A stretch of 64,000 nt of DNA from Saccharofermentans sp. (GTDB lineage: Bacteria; Bacillota; Clostridia; Saccharofermentanales; Saccharofermentanaceae), in contig JAILMW010000018.1 of NCBI GenBank assembly GCA_024692235.1, forward strand, positions 51,636-115,635, written 5' to 3'. Made by a program: the position numbers and the translations under genes. This document shows, piece after piece, positions 9,457 through 18,676 of this stretch (positions within the stretch are counted from its first letter, which is position 1; every line of letters begins with the position of its first letter). Below the pieces are notes generated by a model. That model was given only the letters and a program-made list of their open reading frames with translations, did not search any database and was not told where the DNA came from.

Positions 9457-10602
9457 TCAGCTTAACCTCACGGCTATATCGTCAGCTGCTGCAAAAGCAG
9501 AGCTCCAGGCCCACTGAAGGTTATAGCCGCCACAGGGGCCGTCAACATTAACGGCCTCACCTATAACGTAGATATCTTCATGCTCCTTGATGCTGAGTGA
9601 ATCATTTAATCTGCCGAGCTTAAGACCACCGTATGTAACCTGAGCATGCTCAAAGTCACGTGTACCCGTAATACTTATCTTAAAATCCTTCATAAGACCG
9701 GCGATATCTCTACCTCTTGAAGTTATGACTTCGCAGATCTCCTTGGGAAGAATTCCTGAAAGTCTTGAAGAGATATCTTTACCGTCTGTGATGCGCCTTT
9801 TTACTTCTTCTGCAAGCGTATCCTTATCGTGTTCAGGTACGAGATCAGCGGATACATAACAGGACTTAATGCCCTTGGCTATATATCTGTCATAGATACG
9901 GGATAATTGCATAGTGCAGATGCCGGAGATACCATAATCGGTAAAAAGAAGCTCTCCCTGTTCTTCAGCAACCTTTTCCTTATTGATATAAAGGCTTAAG
10001 ACAGCGTTAAGTCTCATGCCGCTTAAAGGCCTGATATCCCTGTCAGATGAATTGAACTGAACAAGAGAAGGTCTTACGTCACAAAAGGCAGTCTTATCCT
10101 TAACTATAGAATTGATAAGCTTATAGGAATTACCGTCACTTCCGCTTACGGGCATCGCCATTCCGCCTGAAGCAATGACGGTATACTTAGCTTTATCATC
10201 AAGTTTATCTACAAAAGAGCCGGTTGTTATCTTAACACCATGGTCTTCGATATAACTTCTTAAAGCATCTAGAACAGTGCTGCTCTTAAAAGTCCTGGGA
10301 TAGATAAGATCATCCCTGGAAGAAAGCATTACATTAAGAGTCTTCTCAAAGAAATCTGCAGTGGGTTCGAATCCGTATGCGCCTAAGATATCCGCAAGCT
10401 TATAGGGATCGTCAGTATTGTATTCTTCAGGTCTTACAGAAGAGTTAGAAAGATTACATCTGCCGTTACCAGTAGCAAGAAGTTTCTTTCCCGGCCTGTC
10501 GTTACGTTCAAATACCGCAATATCAGTTATGCCCGCAGATATAAGTCTACAGGCACACATAAGACCGGACGCACCGGCACCGATGATTGCTACATCAAGC
10601 AT
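9457..10602 (-). CDS. NAD(P)/FAD-dependent oxidoreductase, BaiN/YhiN (HI0933) family
   Basis: The 381-residue protein begins with a Rossmann FAD site A-I-I-G-A-G-A-S-G-L at residues 5-14, then N-D-R-P-G-K-K-L-L-A-T-G-N-G-R-C-N-L, the hallmark of the HI0933/YhiN family. Near the end the motif V-D-G-P-C-G-G-Y-N-L-Q-W-A-W-S-S-G-like completes the FAD fold. Known relatives include the bile-acid enzyme BaiN, but the substrate here is not shown. Its ATG overlaps the CYTH gene stop (TGATG), so translation is coupled. Confidence 0.92.
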   Translation of the reverse strand: MLDVAIIGAGASGLMCACRLISAGITDIAVFERNDRPGKKLLATGNGRCNLSNSSVRPEEYNTDDPYKLADILGAYGFEPTADFFEKTLNVMLSSRDDLIYPRTFKSSTVLDALRSYIEDHGVKITTGSFVDKLDDKAKYTVIASGGMAMPVSGSDGNSYKLINSIVKDKTAFCDVRPSLVQFNSSDRDIRPLSGMRLNAVLSLYINKEKVAEEQGELLFTDYGISGICTMQLSRIYDRYIAKGIKSCYVSADLVPEHDKDTLAEEVKRRITDGKDISSRLSGILPKEICEVITSRGRDIAGLMKDFKISITGTRDFEHAQVTYGGLKLGRLNDSLSIKEHEDIYVIGEAVNVDGPCGGYNLQWAWSSAFAAADDIAVRLS

Positions 10603-11270
10603 CAGTTCTCGCTGTCCTTATCGTCAAGTAGCGCAACTGCTCTCTGGAACTTACTCTTGTTATAAGGCTTTCCTGAAGTATTATCGATTATGAACTGAGC
10701 CATATCCTTAAGATCTACTACGTCGCCCGATTCAAGCTCGATCTCAAGCTCGCAGACAACATCCTTCTTGCCGTTACTGCCTTCGATAATGCCGTAGTCA
10801 AAGCATACTTCCATCATCGAGTCGCCGTAGCCGAACATATAAGTCGTTCTCTCGATACTTATAGAGCAAAGAGGAACAAGCTTATCGGTATCGATATCCT
10901 CAAAGATCTCGTTAAAAAGGTCCGTAGGATCGTCAGCATCCTCAGCCATCTTCCTGAACTTGGAAAGATCACACTTATCAGAAGATATCTCAACATTCCA
11001 CTCATATCTCTGGTGGAGCCCTTCAGTTACGCTTCCGCCGTACTTTACGGTCTGCTCATATCTCTTACCGTCTTCGCTCTCATAGACACGGACTCTTACG
11101 GATCCGCCCTTCTTCATGAAAGCCCTGTCAGGTGTGTCATAGTAAGTGTTAGTGATCTTGACTGCTTCCTTGGGAGAAGTATCAAGACAATAATCCGCAA
11201 ACCATTCGTTATTGATGATACCGAACAGTTCTTCCTTCTTATCGAATGCTAATTTAACTTCAGATTCCAT
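10602..11270 (-). CDS. CYTH-domain protein, putative triphosphate-binding or triphosphatase
   Basis: The 222-residue protein carries the CYTH (triphosphate tunnel) fold. The N-terminal E-S-E-V-K at residues 2-6 matches the E-x-E-x-K signature of metal and triphosphate binding, and charged strand residues follow (S-V-R-V-R-V-Y, E-Q-T-V-K-Y, E-L-E-I-E-L-E). CYTH enzymes hydrolyse inorganic triphosphate, thiamine triphosphate or make cAMP, and the substrate here cannot be fixed. The gene is between the DUF5711 gene (8 bases) and the BaiN-like gene (1-base overlap), in the same operon. Confidence 0.85.
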   Translation of the reverse strand: MESEVKLAFDKKEELFGIINNEWFADYCLDTSPKEAVKITNTYYDTPDRAFMKKGGSVRVRVYESEDGKRYEQTVKYGGSVTEGLHQRYEWNVEISSDKCDLSKFRKMAEDADDPTDLFNEIFEDIDTDKLVPLCSISIERTTYMFGYGDSMMEVCFDYGIIEGSNGKKDVVCELEIELESGDVVDLKDMAQFIIDNTSGKPYNKSKFQRAVALLDDKDSEN

Positions 11271-11278
11271 TTTACCTC

Positions 11279-12427
11279 TTAGTAATCTACGGTATGTACA
11301 CCGCCGGTTGAGACTATGATCAACTTATTGTTGCCTATAAAACCTATTCTCAATACATCTTCATCTACGGAAAGATCAGATACGATCGATCCGCTTGTAT
11401 TAAATACAAGTATCCTGTTATCAACACTCAATGCATAAAGTGAATCACTGGTAGCAACGGCATTGATCTCACTTCCTACAGGTGAATCGTAGATAGTATC
11501 ACCTCTTGAATTGATTACTGCTATCTTGTTCATCTGTTCTACACCATCAGAATACACGATAAATACGACTCCTCCAACAGTATTCACCTGATTTATGGCA
11601 CCGAATTCCAGATTAAGAGGAACGATGCTGTCATCAAGAAGCGTATATACCGCATCAGATGAGAATGTATAAAGAGTCTCTTCACAGTAAAGGACTGTTG
11701 AGAAAAGAGCATTCTCATCAATACTGTAACATCCGATATCAGTAGGAGTCTCCCAGGTTCCGTCAGATCTCTGAGACAATCCGAACAGACGAAGATACGG
11801 AACATAAACGGCACCGGAAGTACTTAATGTAGTTATGGAGAATAACGAAGAATCATTATTGAATGCCATCGCTATGGGATAACCCGAATCATAAGAATCC
11901 CAGTTAAAGATCTGCCTGCCCTCGATATCAAATACCTTTACATGACCGTATGCATAACCGGAACCTTCAGTGATGACTCCAACAAGGTCATCGGGAGAGA
12001 TCGTAACGGACTTGATCTTATCGGATATGGGAAGCTCATAAATGCACTTCTCGGAATCGAGCATGACCATGCCGTATCCGTTCATATCAAAAACGACAGC
12101 TTTGGAACCTCTGATATAGCATTGAGGATTGGAATAATTGACCGTATGGCTGTAGACCTCATTGCCGGAAAGTGTAAGATATGCTACACGATCGGATGTG
12201 ACCTTCAATATTCCTTCTCCGAAAGCATACAGCTTCTGAGCCTCTGCATACTCGCAGTTAAAGCCGCCCTGAGCAGAGAGCTTGATAGCCTGATCGGCAC
12301 CCTGCAGAGCCTTATCCTTACGAACTACGACAAATATAAGAACTACAGTCGCGATCAATATTATGGCTAATGATACGGCTATAAATAATAAAGTCTTATC
12401 CGTCTTACTCTTTGTACCCTTACTCAT
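11279..12427 (-). CDS. DUF5711-type membrane-anchored beta-propeller protein
   Basis: This 382-residue protein has a basic N-terminus, one membrane helix at about 12-35 and a long extracellular part made of repeating beta strands (phrases such as G-E-G-I-L-K-V-T-S-D-R-V-A-Y-L and V-F-D-M-N-G-Y-G-M-V-M-L), which read like a WD/PQQ-type propeller. It fits the DUF5711 description as I know it. No enzyme motif is seen. It overlaps the DUF4340 gene by 4 bases (ATGA), linking it to the ABC system upstream as a possible outside partner. Confidence 0.75.
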   Translation of the reverse strand: MSKGTKSKTDKTLLFIAVSLAIILIATVVLIFVVVRKDKALQGADQAIKLSAQGGFNCEYAEAQKLYAFGEGILKVTSDRVAYLTLSGNEVYSHTVNYSNPQCYIRGSKAVVFDMNGYGMVMLDSEKCIYELPISDKIKSVTISPDDLVGVITEGSGYAYGHVKVFDIEGRQIFNWDSYDSGYPIAMAFNNDSSLFSITTLSTSGAVYVPYLRLFGLSQRSDGTWETPTDIGCYSIDENALFSTVLYCEETLYTFSSDAVYTLLDDSIVPLNLEFGAINQVNTVGGVVFIVYSDGVEQMNKIAVINSRGDTIYDSPVGSEINAVATSDSLYALSVDNRILVFNTSGSIVSDLSVDEDVLRIGFIGNNKLIIVSTGGVHTVDY

Positions 12428-13938
12428 GCTGCTTCAGACACCTCGGCAGATCCTTCTTCAGAAGTCTCATCAGTGGTATCTGTGATCGTATAGATACCGT
12501 TGATGGAATTATCGATAGCTTCTACAGTAAGCTCATAAGCGCTCCATGCACCATAACTCAGAAGATCACTTCCTCCGTTAGAGAACAGCTCGGATGAGAG
12601 CATATAAAAACCTGTATACTCGCCGTCAATAAATACATAATAAGAACCGGGATCACGCTCTACAAAATCTATGGTGATGATCTGATATGAATTAGTAACT
12701 ATCTTAAATGTCACTGCAGGCTCAAGATCAGGATCAGCAGCAGTATCTATTCCTGAGTACTGCATTCCTGTGATGGAGTCAAAGAGGATAGACGCATATG
12801 TCCTTCCTCCCTCGCTGACTCTTACATAGGCATTTCTGTAGTTAAGATCAGCAGAAGAGCCGGCCTCACCCATAGTATTATCAACATTGAGCTCAAATAC
12901 AAAAGTATCATCACCGTAAGTTCCTGTGATCGAAGATACCTCGGAAGCTTCATAGTCGGCAATATAAGTATCCAACAAAGACATGAGAGGAGTATCTACA
13001 CCGTTGAACTGGAACTCGCTTATGCTGAAGTATCCTTCAGTCTCAGAGCAGAAGCCGTAATACTTGCCGCCAAGATTGATAGAAAGAGATACGGTGATCT
13101 CACTGCCGTCATTCATAGTAAATATAAATTCGAATGCAGGATCTTCAAGACCATATACAGACAGCTCTGACTCCGGGATATCCTCATATTCGGTTACCTG
13201 AAGACCTGCTATAAATTCTACGAGAGTCTCATATCTCTCGGATGCTCTGCACTCTACAGGCTCGATAACATCAAAGCCGGGATGTTCGAAGCTTCCGTTC
13301 TTTTCTACCGGTACAGTAACTATATCAGTATCGTCGGATACTCTTATAAATTCGACCGTAGAGACTTCAGCGAAATCAAGCTCTAATATCTTGGTTGATA
13401 CAAAATCATTCAGAGTCTTATCGCAGTAATCCCTCTTAAGCTTAGCCGTGATATAGACATTGGGATCACCGTCGAGCATAAAATATACACCCTTTGAATC
13501 GAATGTATATGCACCGACATAAAGCTTCACGAGTTCGCCGTCTTCCTTTGTGATCTCTATAGAATAATCAGGATCTTCAAGAGAATACTCCGATAAAGAA
13601 TCGGGTTCTATTATCGTACTTGTTGCCGTATATGAACTAAGCATACTGACATAAGAAGAAACGGCACTCTGGGATATCTCCATGTCATTTCCTTCAACAG
13701 TCCAGGTCTGAGAACCGTATTCATCAACACCGTCTGAAACAAATACAATATCTTCCCCGCTCTTCTTATGGATCGAAAAGCGCGATATCTCAGAACATGA
13801 GATAGAAAGAACCGTCTTAGACTCGTCAGACACTTCAGGTTCCTTATCCTTCTTGGGAATAGCAAACCAGACGATGGCAAAGACTATAAGTGCCAGCAGT
13901 ACTGCCGCGGGTACGATAAGATTCTTTAGTGACTTCAT
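12424..13938 (-). CDS. DUF4340 domain protein, partner of a Gld-type ABC transporter
   Basis: The 504 residues start with one membrane anchor (residues 7-28) and continue as an extracytoplasmic region with repeated beta modules of the DUF4340 type (K-L-Y-V-G-A-Y-T-F-D-S-K-G-V-Y-F-M-L-D-G and the later echo S-L-S-I-N-L-G-G-K-Y-Y-G-F). DUF4340 genes often accompany GldG-like genes and ABC-2 transporters, as here. The C-terminus is acidic and serine/threonine-rich. It overlaps its neighbours on both sides by 1 and 4 bases, so the set is translationally coupled. Confidence 0.88.
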   Translation of the reverse strand: MKSLKNLIVPAAVLLALIVFAIVWFAIPKKDKEPEVSDESKTVLSISCSEISRFSIHKKSGEDIVFVSDGVDEYGSQTWTVEGNDMEISQSAVSSYVSMLSSYTATSTIIEPDSLSEYSLEDPDYSIEITKEDGELVKLYVGAYTFDSKGVYFMLDGDPNVYITAKLKRDYCDKTLNDFVSTKILELDFAEVSTVEFIRVSDDTDIVTVPVEKNGSFEHPGFDVIEPVECRASERYETLVEFIAGLQVTEYEDIPESELSVYGLEDPAFEFIFTMNDGSEITVSLSINLGGKYYGFCSETEGYFSISEFQFNGVDTPLMSLLDTYIADYEASEVSSITGTYGDDTFVFELNVDNTMGEAGSSADLNYRNAYVRVSEGGRTYASILFDSITGMQYSGIDTAADPDLEPAVTFKIVTNSYQIITIDFVERDPGSYYVFIDGEYTGFYMLSSELFSNGGSDLLSYGAWSAYELTVEAIDNSINGIYTITDTTDETSEEGSAEVSEAA

Positions 13939-15416
13939 TACAGATTCTTCCTCTTGTTATATACGATAGTACCGGCTGCTACCAGACCCAAAGGTATGAT
14001 GATCATCAAAACAACTGTCATTACGTTAACAGAAGACTGTGTAACCTTAGTGGGATCAAGGGAAAAATCAGCCATCGGCTTGGAAGGAACAAGTACAGTA
14101 TTCTCCGTGGGGAACATGGATCTTATTATGTTCCTTATAAGAACTACATTGGAATCGTTATATCCGAATGTAGATATATAGTCATCGGATGTAAGATCAG
14201 TCGTACCGAATACATAAAGACGAGGTGCATTATCCGAACCTGTGAAAGTACAGTACATACCGACGTTATGTACTCCCTCATCAGCAAAGGATACGTTAGT
14301 GTTATATCCCTCTGTTGAAGTTGCTAACGCAGAAGACTGAAGGATCGCATAAGCAGAAGCCTGAGATGTGCCGTTATCAAGAGGCCTTACGGTCCTGCAG
14401 TAGCTGACACGAGCCGTAGGAGATACTCCGAGTTCGTCAAAAGGCTGCGCAACAGTAACCAGTGACTGATTATAAAGACCGTTATTAAGAACCATGGAAG
14501 AGTCATTCTCAAGGAGCAGATAAGGGTCTATCGCAACTCCCATTACACTTATTGCATCATTAAGATTGGTAAAATACTCAGTAGCATTATCAAAGTAGTT
14601 TACTGCCACGAGCATGTCACCGCCGTTATTAAGATACTGCTTGATGGCATCAGCCATACCTTCGGAGATATCGGAATTGATACCGTTTATTATCAGAAGA
14701 TCGCAATCCTCGGGAACGGTAAAAACGGTGCTGGCAGGAAGATCTGCCGAGTCGATACCTATAGAAGCCAATACCTTGGACAACTGAAGATGAGTAGGCT
14801 CCTGAAGACCTGTAACAAAATAAGCCTTGTAGGAATAACCGTTAACAAGTGTAAATATCGAATTGGTAAATGTAGCTTCACAGACGTTGGCTGTTGCATA
14901 ACCGGTAGTCTGATCGACTGCAAAGCAATCGTAAGCTGTAACCGACTGTACCTTACCGTTGTAGTAGACTGCAAACTGGTTCTGCTCAAGACCTGCTATA
15001 CCTTCGGGATCAAGCTCCGAGATGATACCCGGGTGTGTCGCGGGATCTATATATTCGATAGTGACCTTACCGTCAGATTTCTCGGCATAATCTTCAAGCA
15101 AAGGACATACATACTCCAGAGACGTACCTGCGATATTTTCAGGCTCTTCAAATAATCCTACGATCCTGATCTTGGTATCGGCAGGAAGAGACGCAAGAAA
15201 ATCTTCGGTCGGCTGAGAGATCGTATGCTGTCCTGTAGAAGACATATCAAATACAAACTTATCACCTAAGATGGCATCAAAAAGTATATCCACAACAAGG
15301 ACAATGGCGATCAGTATGATGACCGAACCTATTGAAAACCACTTAAGTGAGATATTACGTTTATCTATATTTTCATTGCTCTTAAGGAGCGCTCTGTTCT
15401 TGGAACTGTTACTCAT
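13938..15416 (-). CDS. GldG family ABC-system auxiliary protein
   Basis: This is a 492-residue protein with one membrane helix near residues 29-50, a large outside domain and a second helix just before the basic C-terminus (V-M-T-V-V-L-M-I-I-I-P-L-G-L-V-A-A-G). The middle D-L-L-I-I-N-G-I-N-S-D-I-S-E and N-N-G-G-D-M-L-V-A-V-N are typical of the GldG / ABC-type uncharacterised transport family. In Bacteroidetes GldG helps gliding; in Firmicutes the role is unknown. It lies between the ABC permease (23 bases) and DUF4340 (1-base overlap). Confidence 0.88.
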   Translation of the reverse strand: MSNSSKNRALLKSNENIDKRNISLKWFSIGSVIILIAIVLVVDILFDAILGDKFVFDMSSTGQHTISQPTEDFLASLPADTKIRIVGLFEEPENIAGTSLEYVCPLLEDYAEKSDGKVTIEYIDPATHPGIISELDPEGIAGLEQNQFAVYYNGKVQSVTAYDCFAVDQTTGYATANVCEATFTNSIFTLVNGYSYKAYFVTGLQEPTHLQLSKVLASIGIDSADLPASTVFTVPEDCDLLIINGINSDISEGMADAIKQYLNNGGDMLVAVNYFDNATEYFTNLNDAISVMGVAIDPYLLLENDSSMVLNNGLYNQSLVTVAQPFDELGVSPTARVSYCRTVRPLDNGTSQASAYAILQSSALATSTEGYNTNVSFADEGVHNVGMYCTFTGSDNAPRLYVFGTTDLTSDDYISTFGYNDSNVVLIRNIIRSMFPTENTVLVPSKPMADFSLDPTKVTQSSVNVMTVVLMIIIPLGLVAAGTIVYNKRKNL

Positions 15417-15439
15417 CTTGGATCAACCTCTTTCGAACC

Positions 15440-16207
15440 TTATTTCTGAGACCAACGCTTCTTCTCGAGCACTCTGAAAGTAAGGTAAAGGAATACGAGT
15501 GCAAGAGAAACGCAGTATACCAGGGGGAATACGGAGAATACGCCGTATCTGAACTCCTGAGTCTTGGCAAGAGGATCGAGCCACTTGACTGCATTTGCTA
15601 TCTTCTCTCCGACTGAAGCGATATTAGTCGCATCGGAGGATTCATTAGTCATAAATGAAGTAATACCGTTTGAGATAAAGGTGCTGAGAGTCGCGAGCAT
15701 CTGGAATATCAGGAGGAATACAAAGCTCAAGATAGCAGAGATTATCTGGCTGTCTGTAAGAGATGATGTGAAAAGACCTATCGCGATATAAAGAGCCGCA
15801 ACAAAGAAAAATACAATCGAAGCACCCAGAACGCCGATACCGATCGTACCCTTGGAGGACTTCGCAATTATGATGTGGATAATGATATTTACGAACATGA
15901 TGCCGAAGAGCGCAAGAGCAGCAAGGAACTTACCCAATACGACATCGAAGAGGGATACGGGATTTGTATAGTATAAGATCTCGGTACCTCTCTTCTTATC
16001 TTCTGACAGAAGACCCATCGTGATGATAGGAACGAATATTACGAAGAATGAGATCATGGAGATTATCTCACTTGCGATATTTGCCTGAGCATAAGCAAAC
16101 ATATTTATAAACTGATAACCTGATATGAACGCGAACAGCGCCAAGGCGATATAACCTACAGGCGACTTAAAATATGAGAAGAACTCTCTTTTAAATACTG
16201 CTAACAT
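15440..16207 (-). CDS. ABC-2 type permease, GldF-like
   Basis: The 255-residue membrane protein has six predicted helices and begins with the ABC-2 phrase K-R-E-F-F-S-Y-F-K-S-P-V-G-Y-I. The G-L-L-S-E-D-K-K-R-G-T-E-I-L-Y-Y-T-N-P loop is the usual coupling region that touches the ATPase. It forms the membrane channel of an exporter-type ABC system, probably as a dimer with the ATPase encoded 21 bases upstream. Substrate is unknown; the GldG and DUF4340 genes downstream point to a cell-surface function. Confidence 0.92.
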   Translation of the reverse strand: MLAVFKREFFSYFKSPVGYIALALFAFISGYQFINMFAYAQANIASEIISMISFFVIFVPIITMGLLSEDKKRGTEILYYTNPVSLFDVVLGKFLAALALFGIMFVNIIIHIIIAKSSKGTIGIGVLGASIVFFFVAALYIAIGLFTSSLTDSQIISAILSFVFLLIFQMLATLSTFISNGITSFMTNESSDATNIASVGEKIANAVKWLDPLAKTQEFRYGVFSVFPLVYCVSLALVFLYLTFRVLEKKRWSQK

Positions 16208-16228
16208 ACTTTACTGCCTCCTTTTCCG

Positions 16229-17167
16229 TCAATGCGAAGTGATGCTCAGGAATACTTCCTCGAGCGTCGGATCGAGTGAACGGAATTCAAGGATAGGCCA
16301 TCCTCCTTTTGCCATGGTGTAGAAGATATTGGCACGAAGATCGCTACCGAGTGTAGGATCCAGCATGATCTCCAGCTCATGGATGCCTGAATCGTCTGAC
16401 ATACGAGGCTTAGCATCAATGATGCCCGGGATAGTGCGTACTGAATTAACGACTTCCTTAAGCGGACCCTTGAAGCTCAGGAGGAGCTTGGACTTACCGC
16501 TGAGCTTCTTGGAAAGGTCGGTTATCGTATCAATAGCAGCTACTCTGCCGTGATTGATGATTACGACTCTGTCACACATAGCCTGTATCTCGGAAAGGAT
16601 ATGGGAGCTTATTATAACTGTGTGATGCTTAGCAAGACCCTTAACAAGCTTTCTTATCTCCTGGATCTGGTTAGGATCAAGACCTACTGTAGGCTCATCA
16701 AGGATAAGTATTGAAGGATTGCCTACAAGTGCCTGCGCAATACCTACACGCTGCTTATAACCCTTGGAGAGATTACCGATGAGTCTTTCTGCTACATCCG
16801 TGATCTTTACCATGGTAAGTATCTTGGCAAGCTGAACTTTTCTCTCAACCTTGGGAACTTTCTTAAGATCACATATAAAGTTCAGATACTCAAGTACCGT
16901 CATATCCATATATAAAGGCGGTAACTCGGGTAGGTAACCTATACACTTCTTAGCTTCTTCAGGATTCTCGAGGATATCGAATCCGTTGACTCTTACGGAA
17001 CCTGACGTGGAAGACAGATATCCGGTCAATATATTCATTGTGGTGGATTTACCGGCACCGTTAGGGCCGAGAAAACCGAGGACTTCGCCATCTTCGACCG
17101 TGAAACTTATACCGTTCACGGCTTTCTTGTCACCGTAAACCTTGACAAGATCCTTGATCTCAATCAT
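16229..17167 (-). CDS. ABC transporter ATP-binding protein, GldA-like
   Basis: This is a 312-residue ATPase with a full nucleotide-binding domain: Walker A G-P-N-G-A-G-K-S-T near 34-42, ABC signature L-S-K-G-Y-K-Q-R near 135, Walker B I-L-I-L-D-E-P-T near 155 and the H-loop I-I-S-S-H. A C-terminal extension of about 90 residues follows, as in drug- and Gld-type ATPases. It is the first gene of the ABC/GldG/DUF4340/DUF5711 cluster. A minus-strand TACAAT at 17201-17206 could be its -10, but the -35 is poor. Confidence 0.94.
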   Translation of the reverse strand: MIEIKDLVKVYGDKKAVNGISFTVEDGEVLGFLGPNGAGKSTTMNILTGYLSSTSGSVRVNGFDILENPEEAKKCIGYLPELPPLYMDMTVLEYLNFICDLKKVPKVERKVQLAKILTMVKITDVAERLIGNLSKGYKQRVGIAQALVGNPSILILDEPTVGLDPNQIQEIRKLVKGLAKHHTVIISSHILSEIQAMCDRVVIINHGRVAAIDTITDLSKKLSGKSKLLLSFKGPLKEVVNSVRTIPGIIDAKPRMSDDSGIHELEIMLDPTLGSDLRANIFYTMAKGGWPILEFRSLDPTLEEVFLSITSH

Positions 17168-17218
17168 TTATTAGCCTCCTGCTGATACACATTACATTCT
17201 ATTGTATCTCAAAGATTT

Positions 17219-17977
17219 CTAAACAGAAAGATAAATTTCAGAATCAAAGACATGGACAGCTTCATCCTTATAACCTGTGACATAGAAGCCGTAATCAGTC
17301 TTGATGACATAGATATCGACCTTCTCTCCGCTCTTAACTTCAGCAATATAAGATATGGCAAAGTCTTTTACGTAAGATATGTCGATATCAGACTTATAAA
17401 GAGCATCAAGTACCCAGGCCATATACCTGGTATTATTGACGTGGTGGTTATGGTCAAGCTCGGAATAATCAGCATATTTGGTGATAACGGGCTTAGTCTC
17501 AAGTACTTCAGTCGCAGGGATCGACTTGAACTTAGGACATCTCTGTCCGAACACGAGAATATCTCTTTGAACTACAGGAGATGCTAAGCCCTCTATCCTT
17601 CCCGGGATCAATGGTCTGTGAGAAGCAATATCAGCTAAGATCCATACGGATGAAGCATAACCTATCCTGTTGTGATCATTATCGTAAAGCTCGTATTCTC
17701 TGTCAAAAAAGAGCTTCTCACAACCGTTGCTCCAAGTTCTTATAGTAAATTCTTCCCTCCAGGAAGGAAGTCTGTCTATGTGAACCTTCATTCGAAGTAT
17801 TATCCAGCATGCATTAAGAGATGATACGACAGTCCTGTCAAAACCGCAGTCACCTGCCCCCTTGTCAGCTGTCTCCTGAAGATCACCTAATAATACGGGA
17901 ACTGACAATGTCTGATGGTCACTGCATTCGGTTCCCTTTACATAGAAATTCAGTTCGGAATATTCGGGTGTCTCCAT
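17219..17977 (-). CDS. acyl-ACP thioesterase
   Basis: This enzyme releases fatty acids from acyl carrier protein. The 252 residues form two hotdog domains. The second holds D-H-N-H-H-V-N-N-T-R-Y-M-A-W, matching the N-x-H-V-N-N-x-x-Y motif with the Asn/His catalytic pair known from plant FatA/FatB. The first contains W-S-N-G-C-E-K-L-F-F-D-R-E-Y. The ATG at 17977 is chosen because GAGGTAG stands 8 bases before it and it follows the upstream stop by one base; the frame is open further. In bacteria such enzymes may set membrane or free fatty acid pools. Confidence 0.9.
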   Translation of the reverse strand: METPEYSELNFYVKGTECSDHQTLSVPVLLGDLQETADKGAGDCGFDRTVVSSLNACWIILRMKVHIDRLPSWREEFTIRTWSNGCEKLFFDREYELYDNDHNRIGYASSVWILADIASHRPLIPGRIEGLASPVVQRDILVFGQRCPKFKSIPATEVLETKPVITKYADYSELDHNHHVNNTRYMAWVLDALYKSDIDISYVKDFAISYIAEVKSGEKVDIYVIKTDYGFYVTGYKDEAVHVFDSEIYLSV

Positions 17978-17978
17978 A

Positions 17979-18533
17979 TCACTGTCTACCTCGTACGAGT
18001 TCAGGCTTGATAACAGTAGCTCTGGGATTAAATCTGCGCAAGAGAGGATATACATCCGGGCTGAATCTGAATATCAGCATATATCTGTAACTTCCTGCAT
18101 TTACCAACATATACCAGTCATCTTCGCTTGCGACGACCTCGCGGTTCTCTGTACAGTTCAGAGAGAATTCGCAATTAGACTTATCAGAACCGAATCTGTC
18201 CGAAGATGTAGGACCGATGAACTCACAATCCCTGACAGTAAAGCAGGCAAGCTCTTCTCTCTTTGTCATAGCCGTGATCGAAGTAGCAGTCACCTGATCA
18301 TTGACCATCGATATCTCATACTCGACCTTGAGCTTACGGTTCAGATACCATACCAGGAACCATATAAGGAGTGTGAACATGCCTGTAAAGAAGATTATGT
18401 TATATCCGAATAACATAGGAAATATATTGACTATCAAAGTAAGGATAATTGCGGCTAATACCGATAACACGGGAAAGATCTTACCCATGCTTCCGTTATC
18501 TCTCTTGACTATATCTTCATAAAAAGAATCCAT
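17979..18533 (-). CDS. small membrane protein with two helices, function unknown
   Basis: The 184-residue protein has two hydrophobic helices (about 17-36 and 39-58) and then a soluble, beta-rich domain of about 120 residues. This layout resembles small PH-domain membrane proteins, but I cannot name a family. It ends one base before the thioesterase ATG, so the two genes are coupled and may act on the same lipid process. A GGAGGAT ribosome site precedes the ATG. Confidence 0.7.
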   Translation of the reverse strand: MDSFYEDIVKRDNGSMGKIFPVLSVLAAIILTLIVNIFPMLFGYNIIFFTGMFTLLIWFLVWYLNRKLKVEYEISMVNDQVTATSITAMTKREELACFTVRDCEFIGPTSSDRFGSDKSNCEFSLNCTENREVVASEDDWYMLVNAGSYRYMLIFRFSPDVYPLLRRFNPRATVIKPELVRGRQ

Positions 18534-18621
18534 ATAATGTGTATCCTCCGTAAATCCACGTCATATATTAGCATATAAAGCGTTAAATAAATCCCTTAAT
18601 TTGAAGAAATAGTGAGTAAAA

Positions 18622-18650
18622 AAGCGGTGTCCTGTATCAGGACACCGCTT
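18622..18650 (-). terminator. rho-independent terminator after pnp
   Basis: A 13-base-pair perfect hairpin (18622-18634 with 18638-18650, three-base loop) is followed on the minus strand by a run of six T. It lies just past the pnp stop and separates it from the small membrane protein gene. Confidence 0.95.
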
Positions 18651-18676
18651 CATCAGGTATTCAACTCATAAGAGAA

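Noticed and set aside
17201..17229. Promoter for the ABC operon
   Set aside because: TACAAT is fair but the -35 (TTTCTG) is poor, so I do not list it as a feature.
18534..18600. Promoter for the small membrane protein and thioesterase genes
   Set aside because: AT-rich with TAATAT, but no -35 at the right distance.
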